Below, in pieces: positions 17,651 to 31,000 of a stretch of 64,000 nucleotides of DNA. The stretch's first letter is position 1. Each line of letters opens with the position of its first letter. The notes under the pieces are model-generated. The model ran no database searches, was not told the origin of the DNA, and was given only the letters and a program-made list of their open reading frames with translations. This stretch comes from Prostheceraeus crozeri (lineage: Eukaryota; Platyhelminthes; Polycladida; Euryleptidae), in contig CAJQUW010008687.1 in assembly GCA_907163375.1 (NCBI GenBank), forward strand, positions 153,754 through 217,753, read 5' to 3'. The position numbers and the translations under genes are program-made.

Positions 17651-18840
17651 CCCAGTGAGTACAAAGCCATGATTCAGACCCTCCTTATTTGGCCATGCGT
17701 TTGACATGACAACAGCGGTTTTACCATTTATGGGCATCGGCAGTTACCGTGCTTTCAGTCACCAACTCCCAACACAAAGACGGGTTGCCCTATGACGCGA
17801 AAAGGTTTGACGTCAATGCCTGCAGTAACCCTCTCATTTTTACCAAGTTACAATGACAAACGATAGACGTTGCCAACCCTGAGTTACTGAGGCTAGACGA
17901 GATTTCACAAAGGCCTGATAGCAGAAGCCAGGTTGATAGCAAGCGTTTAGGTGTTAAGCTCTTGAATCCGTTACAGGCATTACTCAGAGGGGATCTTATC
18001 CCAGCTCCAAGGCCTCGACCCACAAATCCAACCTCGGGCGGACAGAGCGTGCGTCATGTCACTATGTTGGTATCCGGGCCCCGATTTTGACATAAAAACC
18101 GGTGGAGCTATTTACAAGAGGAAACATCCCAAGTCGTTGCTTTGATCAGCTTCATAGCAAGCCGTAGAGAGGGATAGCAAGCCGTGATTCACAAGCGTTT
18201 TGCAATGGAGATGTTTAGATGCCACCCATGACAATATAGCTAAGACTCAACCGATTGGCGTTCAAAGTGCTACGCTGAGAACTGTGTCAAATGCCCAACA
18301 TGAGTTGCCCCAGCCGTTTCGGTCTAAAATATGACACACTCCCTTGCCACACTTATCACTACGGCATCATCCGCCGTCCCGAAGGAACACCCTGTCAGTG
18401 GAATATTACAGCAAAACTCTCCGTGTCATGCTCACTTTCATTGAAAAGCCGCTTGCAATATGTGTGACTCGTACACACTTATACATGCCTTCATTGACTT
18501 CAGCAGGGTCGAAAACCCCAGAAAACTTCCAAAACTAGTGAATTTAAATTTTTCAACCTTTTAGCACTACTTATGAATTTTTATAAGTAGTCTGTCAGTA
18601 TAGATCTGATCAATAGCGATCGACCATTTTTTTGAATCAAGTCAAAAGGACTTGTAGAAGCAAAGTTACAAGCCTTTAAAGTTTTGGAGTCTTTTATGGC
18701 CTGGAGACGAAGGCCATCTCCTGGCTAACCTTTAAGTCTGACGCCTTAGCTGATATCAGCCATGAAATTTTCTAAGTCGGTATCCTACGGAAAGCCGAAA
18801 TTTGGAATGTCCGATGCTATCATTAGAGATCAGAGAGACG
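17651..18840. other. Leader/intron-like region with repeated TGATAGCAA motifs
   Basis: No convincing gene. It carries more GATAGCA motifs (17917, 17933, 18152, 18171). If the promoter at 18895 splices into the 17400 acceptor, the whole stretch would be one long leader intron. Shared sequence with 14908-15030 supports that reading. Confidence 0.45.
18298..18420. repeat. Intron module shared with 14908-15030
   Basis: Second copy of the block series described at 14908-15030 (CCAACATGAG, TTTCGGTCTAA, CCGCCGTCCCGAAGGAAC, TATTACAGC). Confidence 0.6.
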
Positions 18841-18930
18841 ACCTACCTTTGACAATTGCTCTCGTCTTAATGAAAAGTTTCTGTCGGTTCCCCGCTTATA
18901 TAGTTTGTGGCGATCAGCTGATGACGTAAT
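18841..18930 (-). promoter_or_regulatory. Third minus-strand promoter with donor-ended short exon
   Basis: Read on the minus strand: TTACGTCAT (CRE-like, plus 18922-18929), then TATATAAG (plus 18895-18902). About 45 bases later comes an exon end TGTCAAAG at 18847 with donor GTAGGTCG. It lies about 75 bases inside the right inverted repeat, and probably initiates a transcript leading into the 17.4 kb gene. Confidence 0.5.
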
Positions 18931-19059
18931 ATCCATCATCCAAACCTTTAAACACGTCTATCTCCGGTTCTAGTGCTCCGATTGACTTGAAACTCACCCT
19001 TTAGATGCAGAATGTCACGCTGATTCCAAATCTCTGTTTCCCCTCCGAGGCTTCGTTCA

Positions 19060-22000
19060 CCCGCTACAGACATTTTCATAAAAATTCTAACTGTGTCGTT
19101 TTTTCGCCAATTTCCAACATTTTCAATGGCGTCTGACATCTAGACGAAAGCTGACATGAACAAGCCGTGTCTTCCACTGAATTTGTCTCACTCCTAGATT
19201 TCAAATGAGCTATCACACGACTTTCTACGATCTCTAGAACCAAAGTTGGAAGTCTCGTTCCAGAGGGGGGGACGTCCTCAAAATTTTTTCTCTCCGATGT
19301 CGCTGAAAACATCCTTCCTAATCCAAAATTTCACTTAGATTCCGAATCTGGCCTCCGTTTTTCCATCCGAACACTCCTTCATGTCGAAAAATGGACTTTC
19401 TCATCCCAAAACGACCAAAACCTGCCTTTTCTAACTCTGATGTTTGCTGCCATTTTCCTCTCTAAACCCTGGAAAATAGGACCAAACTGAGCTTTCCACT
19501 GCATTTTTCTCACTCTTAGCTTTCAAATGAGCTATCACACGACTTTCTACGATCTCTAGAACCAAAGTTGGAAGTCTCGTCCAGAGGGGGGGGTCAGAAC
19601 GTTTTCTCTCCGATTGAGCTGGAAACAAGTCCTCTAGACCCAAAATTGGCCAAAAAGTCCAAATCCTCGGTCCATTTTCACGTGCGAGGCTTCGTTCACC
19701 CGCTACAGACATTTTCATAAAATTCTAACTGTGTCGTTTTTTCGCCAATTTCCAACATTTTCAATGGCGTCTGACATCTAGACGAAAGCTGACATGAACA
19801 AGCCGTGTCTTCCACTGAATTTGTCTCACTCCTAGATTTCAAATGAGCTATCACACGACTTTCTACGATCTCTAGAACCAAAGTTGGAAGTCTCGTTCCA
19901 GAGGGGGGGGACGTCCTCAAAATTTTTTCTCTCCGATGTCGCTGGAAACATCCTTCCTAATCCAAAATTTCACTTAGATTCCGAATCTGGCCTCCGTTTT
20001 TCCATCCGAACACTCCTTCATGTCGAAAAATGGACTTTCTCATCCCAAAACGACCAAAACCTGCCTTTTCTAACTCTGATGTTTGCTGCCATTTTCCTCT
20101 CTAAACCCTGGAAAATAGGACCAAACTGAGCTTTCCACTGCATTTTTCTCACTCTTAGCTTTCAAATGAGCTATCACACGACTTTCTACGATCTCTAGAA
20201 CCAAAGTTGGAAGTCTCGTCCAGAGGGGGGGGTCAGAACTTTTTCTCTCCGATTGAGCTGGAAACAAGTCCCCTAGACCCAAAATTGGCCAAAAAGTCCA
20301 AATCCGCGGTCCATTTTCACGTGCGAGGCTTCGTTCACCCGCTACAGACATTTTCATAAAATTCTAACTGTGTCGTTTTTTCGCCAATTTCCAACATTTT
20401 CAATGGCGTCTGACATCTAGACGAAAGCTGACATGAACAAGCCGTGTCTTCCACTGAATTTGTCTCACTCCTAGATTTCAAATGAGCTATCACACGACTT
20501 TCTACGATCTCTAGAACCAAAGTTGGAAGTCTCGTTCCAGAGGGGGGGGACGTCCTCAAAATTTTTTTCTCTCCGATGTCGCTGGAAACATCCTTCCTAA
20601 TCCAAAATTTCACTTAGATTCCGAATCTGGCCTCCGTTTTTCCATCCGAACACTCCTTCATGTCGAAAAATGGACTTTCTCATCCCAAAACGACCAAAAC
20701 CTGCCTTTTCTAACTCTGATGTTTGCTGCCATTTTCCTCTCTAAACCCTGGAAAATAGGACCAAACTGAGCTTTCCACTGCATTTTTCTCACTCTTAGCT
20801 TTCAAATGAGCTATCACACGACTTTCTACGATCTCTAGAACCAAAGTTGGAAGTCTCGTCCAGAGGGGGGGGGGTCAGAACTTTTTCTCTCCGATTGAGC
20901 TGGAAACAAGTCCTCTAGACCCAAAATTGGCCAAAAAGTCCAAATCCGCGGTCCATTTTCACGTGCGAGGCTTCGTTCACCCGCTACAGACATTTTCATA
21001 AAATTCTAACTGTGTCGTTTTTTCGCCAATTTCCAACATTTTCAATGGCGTCTGACATCTAGACGAAAGCTGACATGAACAAGCCGTGTCTTCCACTGAA
21101 TTTGTCTCACTCCTAGATTTCAAATGAGCTATCACACGACTTTCTACGATCTCTAGAACCAAAGTTGGAAGTCTCGTTCCAGAGGGGGGGGGACGTCCTC
21201 AAAATTTTTTTCTCTCCGATGTCGCTGGAAACATCCTTCCTAATCCAAAATTTCACTTAGATTCCGAATCTGGCCTCCGTTTTTCCATCCGAACACTCCT
21301 TCATGTCGAAAAATGGACTTTCTCATCCCAAAACGACCAAAACCTGCCTTTTCTAACTCTGATGTTTGCTGCCATTTTCCTCTCTAAACCCTGGAAAATA
21401 GGACCAAACTGAGCTTTCCACTGCATTTTTCTCACTCTTAGCTTTCAAATGAGCTATCACACGACTTTCTACGATCTCTAGAACCAAAGTTGGAAGTCTC
21501 GTCCAGAGGGGGGGGGGTCAGAACTTTTTCTCTCCGATTGAGCTGGAAACAAGTCCTCTAGACCCAAAATTGGCCAAAAAGTCCAAATCCGCGGTCCATT
21601 TTCACGTGCGAGGCTTCGTTCACCCGCTACAGACATTTTCATAAAATTCTAACTCTGTCGTTTTTTCGCCAATTTCCAACATTTTCAATGGCGTCTGACA
21701 TCTAGACGAAAGCTGACATGAACAAGCCGTGTCTTCCACTGAATTTGTCTCACTCCTAGATTTCAAATGAGCTATCACACGACTTTCTACGATCTCTAGA
21801 ACCAAAGTTGGAAGTCTCGTTCCAGAGGGGGGGACGTCCTCAAAATTTTTTCTCTCCGATGTCGCTGGAAACATCCTTCCTAATACAAAATTTCACGTAG
21901 ATTCCGAATCTGGCCTCCGTTTTTTCCATCCGAACACTCCTTCATGTCGAAAAATGGACTTTCTCATCCCAAAACGACCAAAACCTGCCTTTTCTAACTC

Positions 22001-25000
22001 TGATGTTTGCTGCCATTTTCCTCTCTAAACCCTGGAAAATAGGACCAAACTGAGCTTTCCACTGCATTTTTCTCACTCTTAGCTTTCAAATGAGCTATCA
22101 CACGACTTTCTACGATCTCTAGAACCAAAGTTGGAAGTCTCGTCCAGAGGGGGGGGGGTCAGAACTTTTTCTCTCCGATTGAGCTGGAAACAAGTCCCCT
22201 AGACCCAAAATTGGCCAAAAAGTCCAAATCCGCGGTCCATTTTCACGTGCGAGGCTTCGTTCACCCGCTACAGACATTTTCATAAAATTCTAACTGTGTC
22301 GTTTTTTCGCCAATTTCCAACATTTTCAATGGCGTCTGACATCTAGACGAAAGCTGACATGAACAAGCCGTGTCTTCCACTGAATTTGTCTCACTCCTAG
22401 ATTTCAAATGAGCTATCACACGACTTTCTACGATCTCTAGAACCAAAGTTGGAAGTCTCGTTCCAGAGGGGGGGGACGTCCTCAAAATTTTTTCTCTCCG
22501 ATGTCGCTGGAAACATCCTTCCTAATCCAAAATTTCACTTAGATTCCGAATCTGGCCTCCGTTTTTCCATCCGAACACTCCTTCATGTCGAAAAATGGAC
22601 TTTCTCATCCCAAAACGACCAAAACCTGCCTTTTCTAACTCTGATGTTTGCTGCCATTTTCCTCTCTAAACCCTGGAAAATAGGACCAAACTGAGCTTTC
22701 CACTGCATTTTTCTCACTCTTAGCTTTCAAATGAGCTATCACACGACTTTCTACGATCTCTAGAACCAAAGTTGGAAGTCTCGTCCAGAGGGGGGGGGTC
22801 AGAACTTTTTCTCTCCGATTGAGGTGGGAAACAAGTCCTCTAGACCCAAAATTGGCCAAAAAGTCCAAATCCGCGGTCCATTTTCACGTGCGAGGCTTCG
22901 TTCACCCGCTACAGACATTTTCATAAAATTCTAACTCTGTCGTTTTTTCGCCAATTTCCAACATTTTCAATGGCGTCTGACATCTAGACGAAAGCTGACA
23001 TGAACAAGCCGTGTCTTCCACTGAATTTGTCTCACTCCTAGATTTCAAATGAGCTATCACACGACTTTCTACGATCTCTAGAACCAAAGTTGGAAGTCTC
23101 GTTCCAGAGGGGGGGGGACGTCCTCAAAATTTTTTTCTCTCCGATGTCGCTGGAAACATCCTTCCTAATCCAAAATTTCACTTAGATTCCGAATCTGGCC
23201 TCCGTTTTTCCATCCGAACACTCCTTCATGTCGAAAAATGGACTTTCTCATCCCAAAACGACCAAAACCTGCCTTTTCTAACTCTGATGTTTGCTGCCAT
23301 TTTCCTCTCTAAACCCTGGAAAATAGGACCAAACTGAGCTTTCCACTGCATTTTTCTCACTCTTAGCTTTCAAATGAGCTATCACACGACTTTCTACGAT
23401 CTCTAGAACCAAAGTTGGAAGTCTCGTCCAGAGGGGGGGGGGTCAGAACTTTTTCTCTCCGATTGAGCTGGAAACAAGTCCTCTAGACCCAAAATTGGCC
23501 AAAAAGTCCAAATCCGCGGTCCATTTTCACGTGCGAGGCTTCGTTCACCCGCTACAGACATTTTCATAAAATTCTAACTGTGTCGTTTTTTCGCCAATTT
23601 CCAACATTTTCAATGGCGTCTGACATCTAGACGAAAGCTGACATGAACAAGCCGTGTCTTCCACTGAATTTGTCTCACTCCTAGATTTCAAATGAGCTAT
23701 CACACGACTTTCTACGATCTCTAGAACCAAAGTTGGAAGTCTCGTTCCAGAGGGGGGGACGTCCTCAAAATTTTTTCTCTCCGATGTCGCTGGAAACATC
23801 CTTCCTAATCCAAAATTTCACTTAGATTCCGAATCTGGCCTCCGTTTTTCCATCCGAACACTCCTTCATGTCGAAAAATGGACTTTCTCATCCCAAAACG
23901 ACCAAAACCTGCCTTTTCTAACTCTGATGTTTGCTGCCATTTTCCTCTCTAAACCCTGGAAAATAGGACCAAACTGAGCTTTCCACTGCATTTTTCTCAC
24001 TCTTAGCTTTCAAATGAGCTATCACACGACTTTCTACGATCTCTAGAACCAAAGTTGGAAGTCTCGTCCAGAGGGGGGGGGTCAGAACTTTTTCTCTCCG
24101 ATTGAGCTGGAAACAAGTCCCCTAGACCCAAAATTGGCCAAAAAGTCCAAATCCGCGGTCCATTTTCACGTGCGAGGCTTCGTTCACCCGCTACAGACAT
24201 TTTCATAAAATTCTAACTGTGTCGTTTTTTCGCCAATTTCCAACATTTTCAATGGCGTCTGACATCTAGACGAAAGCTGACATGAACAAGCCGTGTCTTC
24301 CACTGAATTTGTCTCACTCCTAGATTTCAAATGAGCTATCACACGACTTTCTACGATCTCTAGAACCAAAGTTGGAAGTCTCGTTCCAGAGGGGGGGGGA
24401 CGTCCTCAAAATTTTTTTCTCTCCGATGTCGCTGGAAACATCCTTCCTAATCCAAAATTTCACTTAGATTCCGAATCTGGCCTCCGTTTTTCCATCCGAA
24501 CACTCCTTCATGTCGAAAAATGGACTTTCTCATCCCAAAACGACCAAAACCTGCCTTTTCTAACTCTGATGTTTGCTGCCATTTTCCTCTCTAAACCCTG
24601 GAAAATAGGACCAAACTGAGCTTTCCACTGCATTTTTCTCACTCTTAGCTTTCAAATGAGCTATCACACGACTTTCTACGATCTCTAGAACCAAAGTTGG
24701 AAGTCTCGTCCAGAGGGGGGGGGGTCAGAACTTTTTCTCTCCGATTGAGCTGGAAACAAGTCCTCTAGACCCAAAATTGGCCAAAAAGTCCAAATCCGCG
24801 GTCCATTTTCACGTGCGAGGCTTCGTTCACCCGCTACAGACATTTTCATAAAATTCTAACTGTGTCGTTTTTTCGCCAATTTCCAACATTTTCAATGGCG
24901 TCTGACATCTAGACGAAAGCTGACATGAACAAGCCGTGTCTTCCACTGAATTTGTCTCACTCCTAGATTTCAAATGAGCTATCACACGACTTTCTACGAT

Positions 25001-28000
25001 CTCTAGAACCAAAGTTGGAAGTCTCGTTCCAGAGGGGGGGGGACGTCCTCAAAATTTTTTCTCTCCGATGTCGCTGGAAACATCCTTCCTAATCCAAAAT
25101 TTCACTTAGATTCCGAATCTGGCCTCCGTTTTTCCATCCGAACACTCCTTCATGTCGAAAAATGGACTTTCTCATCCCAAAACGACCAAAACCTGCCTTT
25201 TCTAACTCTGATGTTTGCTGCCATTTTCCTCTCTAAACCCTGGAAAATAGGACCAAACTGAGCTTTCCACTGCATTTTTCTCACTCTTAGCTTTCAAATG
25301 AGCTATCACACGACTTTCTACGATCTCTAGAACCAAAGTTGGAAGTCTCGTCCAGAGGGGGGGTCAGAACTTTTTCTCTCCGATTGAGGTGGAAACAAGT
25401 CCCCTAGACCCAAAATTGGCCAAAAAGTCCAAATCCTCGGTCCATTTTCACGTGCGAGGCTTCGTTCACCCGTTACAGACATTTTCATAATATTCTAACT
25501 GTGTCGTTTTTTCGCCAATTTCCAACATTTTCAATGGCGTCTGACATCTAGACGAAAGCTGACATGAACAAGCCGTGTCTTCCACTGAATTTGTCTCACT
25601 CCTAGATTTCAAATGAGCTATCACACGACTTTCTACGATCTCTAGAACCAAAGTTGGAAGTCTCGTTCCAGAGGGGGGGGGACGTCCTCAAAATTTTTTC
25701 TCTCCGATGTCGCTGGAAACATCCTTCCTAATCCAAAATTTCACTTAGATTCCGAATCTGGCCTCCGTTTTTCCATCCGAACACTCCTTCATGTCGAAAA
25801 ATGGACTTTCTCATCCCAAAACGACCAAAACCTGCCTTTTCTAACTCTGATGTTTGCTGCCATTTTCCTCTCTAAACCCTGGAAAATAGGACCAAACTGA
25901 GCTTTCCACTGCATTTTTCTCACTCTTAGCTTTCAAATGAGCTATCACACGACTTTCTACGATCTCTAGAACCAAAGTTGGAAGTCTCGTCCAGAGGGGG
26001 GGGGTCAGAACTTTTTCTCTCCGATTGAGCTGGAAACAAGTCCTCTAGACCCAAAATTGGCCAAAAAGTCCAAATCCGCGGTCCATTTTCACGTGCGAGG
26101 CTTCGTTCACCCGCTACAGACATTTTCATAAAATTCTAACTGTGTCGTTTTTTCGCCAATTTCCAACATTTTCAATGGCGTCTGACATCTAGACGAAAGC
26201 TGACATGAACAAGCCGTGTCTTCCACTGAATTTGTCTCACTCCTAGATTTCAAATGAGCTATCACACGACTTTCTACGATCTCTAGAACCAAAGTTGGAA
26301 GTCTCGTTCCAGAGGGGGGGGGACGTCCTCAAAATTTTTTTCTCTCCGATGTCGCTGGAAACATCCTTCCTAATCCAAAATTTCACTTAGATTCCGAATC
26401 TGGCCTCCGTTTTTCCATCCGAACACTCCTTCATGTCGAAAAATGGACTTTCTCATCCCAAAACGACCAAAACCTGCCTTTTCTAACTCTGATGTTTGCT
26501 GCCATTTTCCTCTCTAAACCCTGGAAAATAGGACCAAACTGAGCTTTCCACTGCATTTTTCTCACTCTTAGCTTTCAAATGAGCTATCACACGACTTTCT
26601 ACGATCTCTAGAACCAAAGTTGGAAGTCTCGTCCAGAGGGGGGGGGGTCAGAACTTTTTCTCTCCGATTGAGCTGGAAACAAGTCCTCTAGACCCAAAAT
26701 TGGCCAAAAAGTCCAAATCCGCGGTCCATTTTCACGTGCGAGGCTTCGTTCACCCGCTACAGACATTTTCATAAAATTCTAACTCTGTCGTTTTTTTCGC
26801 CAATTTCCAACATTTTCAATGGCGTCTGACATCTAGACGAAAGCTGACATGAACAAGCCGTGTCTTCCACTGAATTTGTCTCACTCCTAGATTTCAAATG
26901 AGCTATCACACGACTTTCTACGATCTCTAGAACCAAAGTTGGAAGTCTCGTTCCAGAGGGGGGGACGTCCTCAAAATTTTTTTCTCTCCGATGTCGCTGG
27001 AAACATCCTTCCTAATCCAAAATTTCACTTAGATTCCGAATCTGGCCTCCGTTTTTCCATCCGAACACTCCTTCATGTCGAAAAATGGACTTTCTCATCC
27101 CAAAACGACCAAAACCTGCCTTTTCTAACTCTGATGTTTGCTGCCATTTTCCTCTCTAAACCCTGGAAAATAGGACCAAACTGAGCTTTCCACTGCATTT
27201 TTCTCACTCTTAGCTTTCAAATGAGCTATCACACGACTTTCTACGATCTCTAGAACCAAAGTTGGAAGTCTCGTCCAGAGGGGGGGGGGTCAGAACTTTT
27301 TCTCTCCGATTGAGCTGGAAACAAGTCCCCTAGACCCAAAATTGGCCAAAAAGTCCAAATCCGCGGTCCATTTTCACGTGCGAGGCTTCGTTCACCCGCT
27401 ACAGACATTTTCATAAAATTCTAACTCTGTCGTTTTTTCGCCAATTTCCAACATTTTCAATGGCGTCTGACATCTAGACGAAAGCTGACATGAACAAGCC
27501 GTGTCTTCCACTGAATTTGTCTCACTCCTAGATTTCAAATGAGCTATCACACGACTTTCTACGATCTCTAGAACCAAAGTTGGAAGTCTCGTTCCAGAGG
27601 GGGGGGGGACGTCCTCAAAATTTTTTTCTCTCCGATGTCGCTGGAAACATCCTTCCTAATCCAAAATTTCACTTAGATTCCGAATCTGGCCTCCGTTTTT
27701 CCATCCGAACACTCCTTCATGTCGAAAAATGGACTTTCTCATCCCAAAACGACCAAAACCTGCCTTTTCTAACTCTGATGTTTGCTGCCATTTTCCTCTC
27801 TAAACCCTGGAAAATAGGACCAAACTGAGCTTTCCACTGCATTTTTCTCACTCTTAGCTTTCAAATGAGCTATCACACGACTTTCTACGATCTCTAGAAC
27901 CAAAGTTGGAAGTCTCGTCCAGAGGGGGGGGGGTCAGAACTTTTTCTCTCCGATTGAGGTGGAAACAAGTCCCCTAGACCCAAAATTGGCCAAAAAGTCC

Positions 28001-31000
28001 AAATCCGCGGTCCATTTTCACGTGCGAGGCTTCGTTCACCCGCTACAGACATTTTCATAAAATTCTAACTCTGTCGTTTTTTCGCCAATTTCCAACATTT
28101 TCAATGGCGTCTGACATCTAGACGAAAGCTGACATGAACAAGCCGTGTCTTCCACTGAATTTGTCTCACTCCTAGATTTCAAATGAGCTATCACACGACT
28201 TTCTACGATCTCTAGAACCAAAGTTGGAAGTCTCGTTCCAGAGGGGGGGGACGTCCTCAAAATTTTTTTCTCTCCGATGTCGCTGGAAACATCCTTCCTA
28301 ATCCAAAATTTCACTTAGATTCCGAATCTGGCCTCCGTTTTTCCATCCGAACACTCCTTCATGTCGAAAAATGGACTTTCTCATCCCAAAACGACCAAAA
28401 CCTGCCTTTTCTAACTCTGATGTTTGCTGCCATTTTCCTCTCTAAACCCTGGAAAATAGGACCAAACTGAGCTTTCCACTGCATTTTTCTCACTCTTAGC
28501 TTTCAAATGAGCTATCACACGACTTTCTACGATCTCTAGAACCAAAGTTGGAAGTCTCGTCCAGAGGGGGGGGGGTCAGAACTTTTTCTCTCCGATTGAG
28601 CTGGAAACAAGTCCTCTAGACCCAAAATTGGCCAAAAAGTCCAAATCCGCGGTCCATTTTCACGTGCGAGGCTTCGTTCACCCGCTACAGACATTTTCAT
28701 AAAATTCTAACTGTGTCGTTTTTTCGCCAATTTCCAACATTTTCAATGGCGTCTGACATCTAGACGAAAGCTGACATGAACAAGCCGTGTCTTCCACTGA
28801 ATTTGTCTCACTCCTAGATTTCAAATGAGCTATCACACGACTTTCTACGATCTCTAGAACCAAAGTTGGAAGTCTCGTTCCAGAGGGGGGGGGACGTCCT
28901 CAAAATTTTTTCTCTCCGATGTCGCTGGAAACATCCTTCCTAATCCAAAATTTCACTTAGATTCCGAATCTGGCCTCCGTTTTTCCATCCGAACACTCCT
29001 TCATGTCGAAAAATGGACTTTCTCATCCCAAAACGACCAAAACCTGCCTTTTCTAACTCTGATGTTTGCTGCCATTTTCCTCTCTAAACCCTGGAAAATA
29101 GGACCAAACTGAGCTTTCCACTGCATTTTTCTCACTCTTAGCTTTCAAATGAGCTATCACACGACTTTCTACGATCTCTAGAACCAAAGTTGGAAGTCTC
29201 GTCCAGAGGGGGGGGGGTCAGAACTTTTTCTCTCCGATTGAGCTGGAAACAAGTCTATAGACCCAAAATTGGCCAAAAAGTCCAAATCCGCGGTCCATTT
29301 TCGCGTGCGAGGCTTCGTTCACCCGCTACAGACATTTTCATAAAATTCTAACTGTGTCGTTTTTTCGCCAATTTCCAACATTTTCAATGGCGTCTGACAT
29401 CTAGACGAAAGCTGACATGAACAAGCCGTGTCTTCCACTGAATTTGTCTCACTCCTAGATTTCAAATGAGCTATCACACGACTTTCTACGATCTCTAGAA
29501 CCAAAGTTGGAAGTCTCGTTCCAGAGGGGGGGGGACGTCCTCAAAATTTTTTTCTCTCCGATGTCGCTGGAAACATCCTTCCTAATCCAAAATTTCACTT
29601 AGATTCCGAATCTGGCCTCCGTTTTTCCATCCGAACACTCCTTCATGTCGAAAAATGGACTTTCTCATCCCAAAACGACCAAAACCTGCCTTTTCTAACT
29701 CTGATGTTTGCTGCCATTTTCCTCTCTAAACCCTGGAAAATAGGACCAAACTGAGCTTTCCACTGCATTTTTCTCACTCTTAGCTTTCAAATGAGCTATC
29801 ACACGACTTTCTACGATCTCTAGAACCAAAGTTGGAAGTCTCGTCCAGAGGGGGGGGGTCAGAACTTTTTCTCTCCGATTGAGCTGGAAACAAGTCCTCT
29901 AGACCCAAAATTGGCCAAAAAGTCCAAATCCGCGGTCCATTTTCACGTGCGAGGCTTCGTTCACCCGCTACAGACATTTTCATAAAATTCTAACTGTGTC
30001 GTTTTTTCGCCAATTTCCAACATTTTCAATGGCGTCTGACATCTAGACGAAAGCTGACATGAACAAGCCGTGTCTTCCACTGAATTTGTCTCACTCCTAG
30101 ATTTCAAATGAGCTATCACACGACTTTCTACGATCTCTAGAACCAAAGTTGGAAGTCTCGTTCCAGAGGGGGGGGGACGTCCTCAAAATTTTTTCTCTCC
30201 GATGTCGCTGGAAACATCCTTCCTAATCCAAAATTTCACTTAGATTCCGAATCTGGCCTCCGTTTTTCCATCCGAACACTCCTTCATGTCGAAAAATGGA
30301 CTTTCTCATCCCAAAACGACCAAAACCTGCCTTTTCTAACTCTGATGTTTGCTGCCATTTTCCTCTCTAAACCCTGGAAAATAGGACCAAACTGAGCTTT
30401 CCACTGCATTTTTCTCACTCTTAGCTTTCAAATGAGCTATCACACGACTTTCTACGATCTCTAGAACCAAAGTTGGAAGTCTCGTCCAGAGGGGGGGGGG
30501 TCAGAACTTTTTCTCTCCGATTGAGCTGGAAACAAGTCCCCTAGACCCAAAATTGGCCAAAAAGTCCAAATCCGCGGTCCATTTTCACGTGCGAGGCTTC
30601 GTTCACCCGCTACAGACATTTTCATAAAATTCTAACTGTGTCGTTTTTTCGCCAATTTCCAACATTTTCAATGGCGTCTGACATCTAGACGAAAGCTGAC
30701 ATGAACAAGCCGTGTCTTCCACTGAATTTGTCTCACTCCTAGATTTCAAATGAGCTATCACACGACTTTCTACGATCTCTAGAACCAAAGTTGGAAGTCT
30801 CGTTCCAGAGGGGGGGGGGACGTCATCAAAATTTTTTCTCTCCGATGTCGCTGGAAACATCCTTCCTAATCCAAAATTTCACTTAGATTCCGAATCTGGC
30901 CTCCGTTTTTCCATCCGAACACTCCTTCATGTCGAAAAATGGACTTTCTCATCCCAAAACGACCAAAACCTGCCTTTTCTAACTCTGATGTTTGCTGCCA

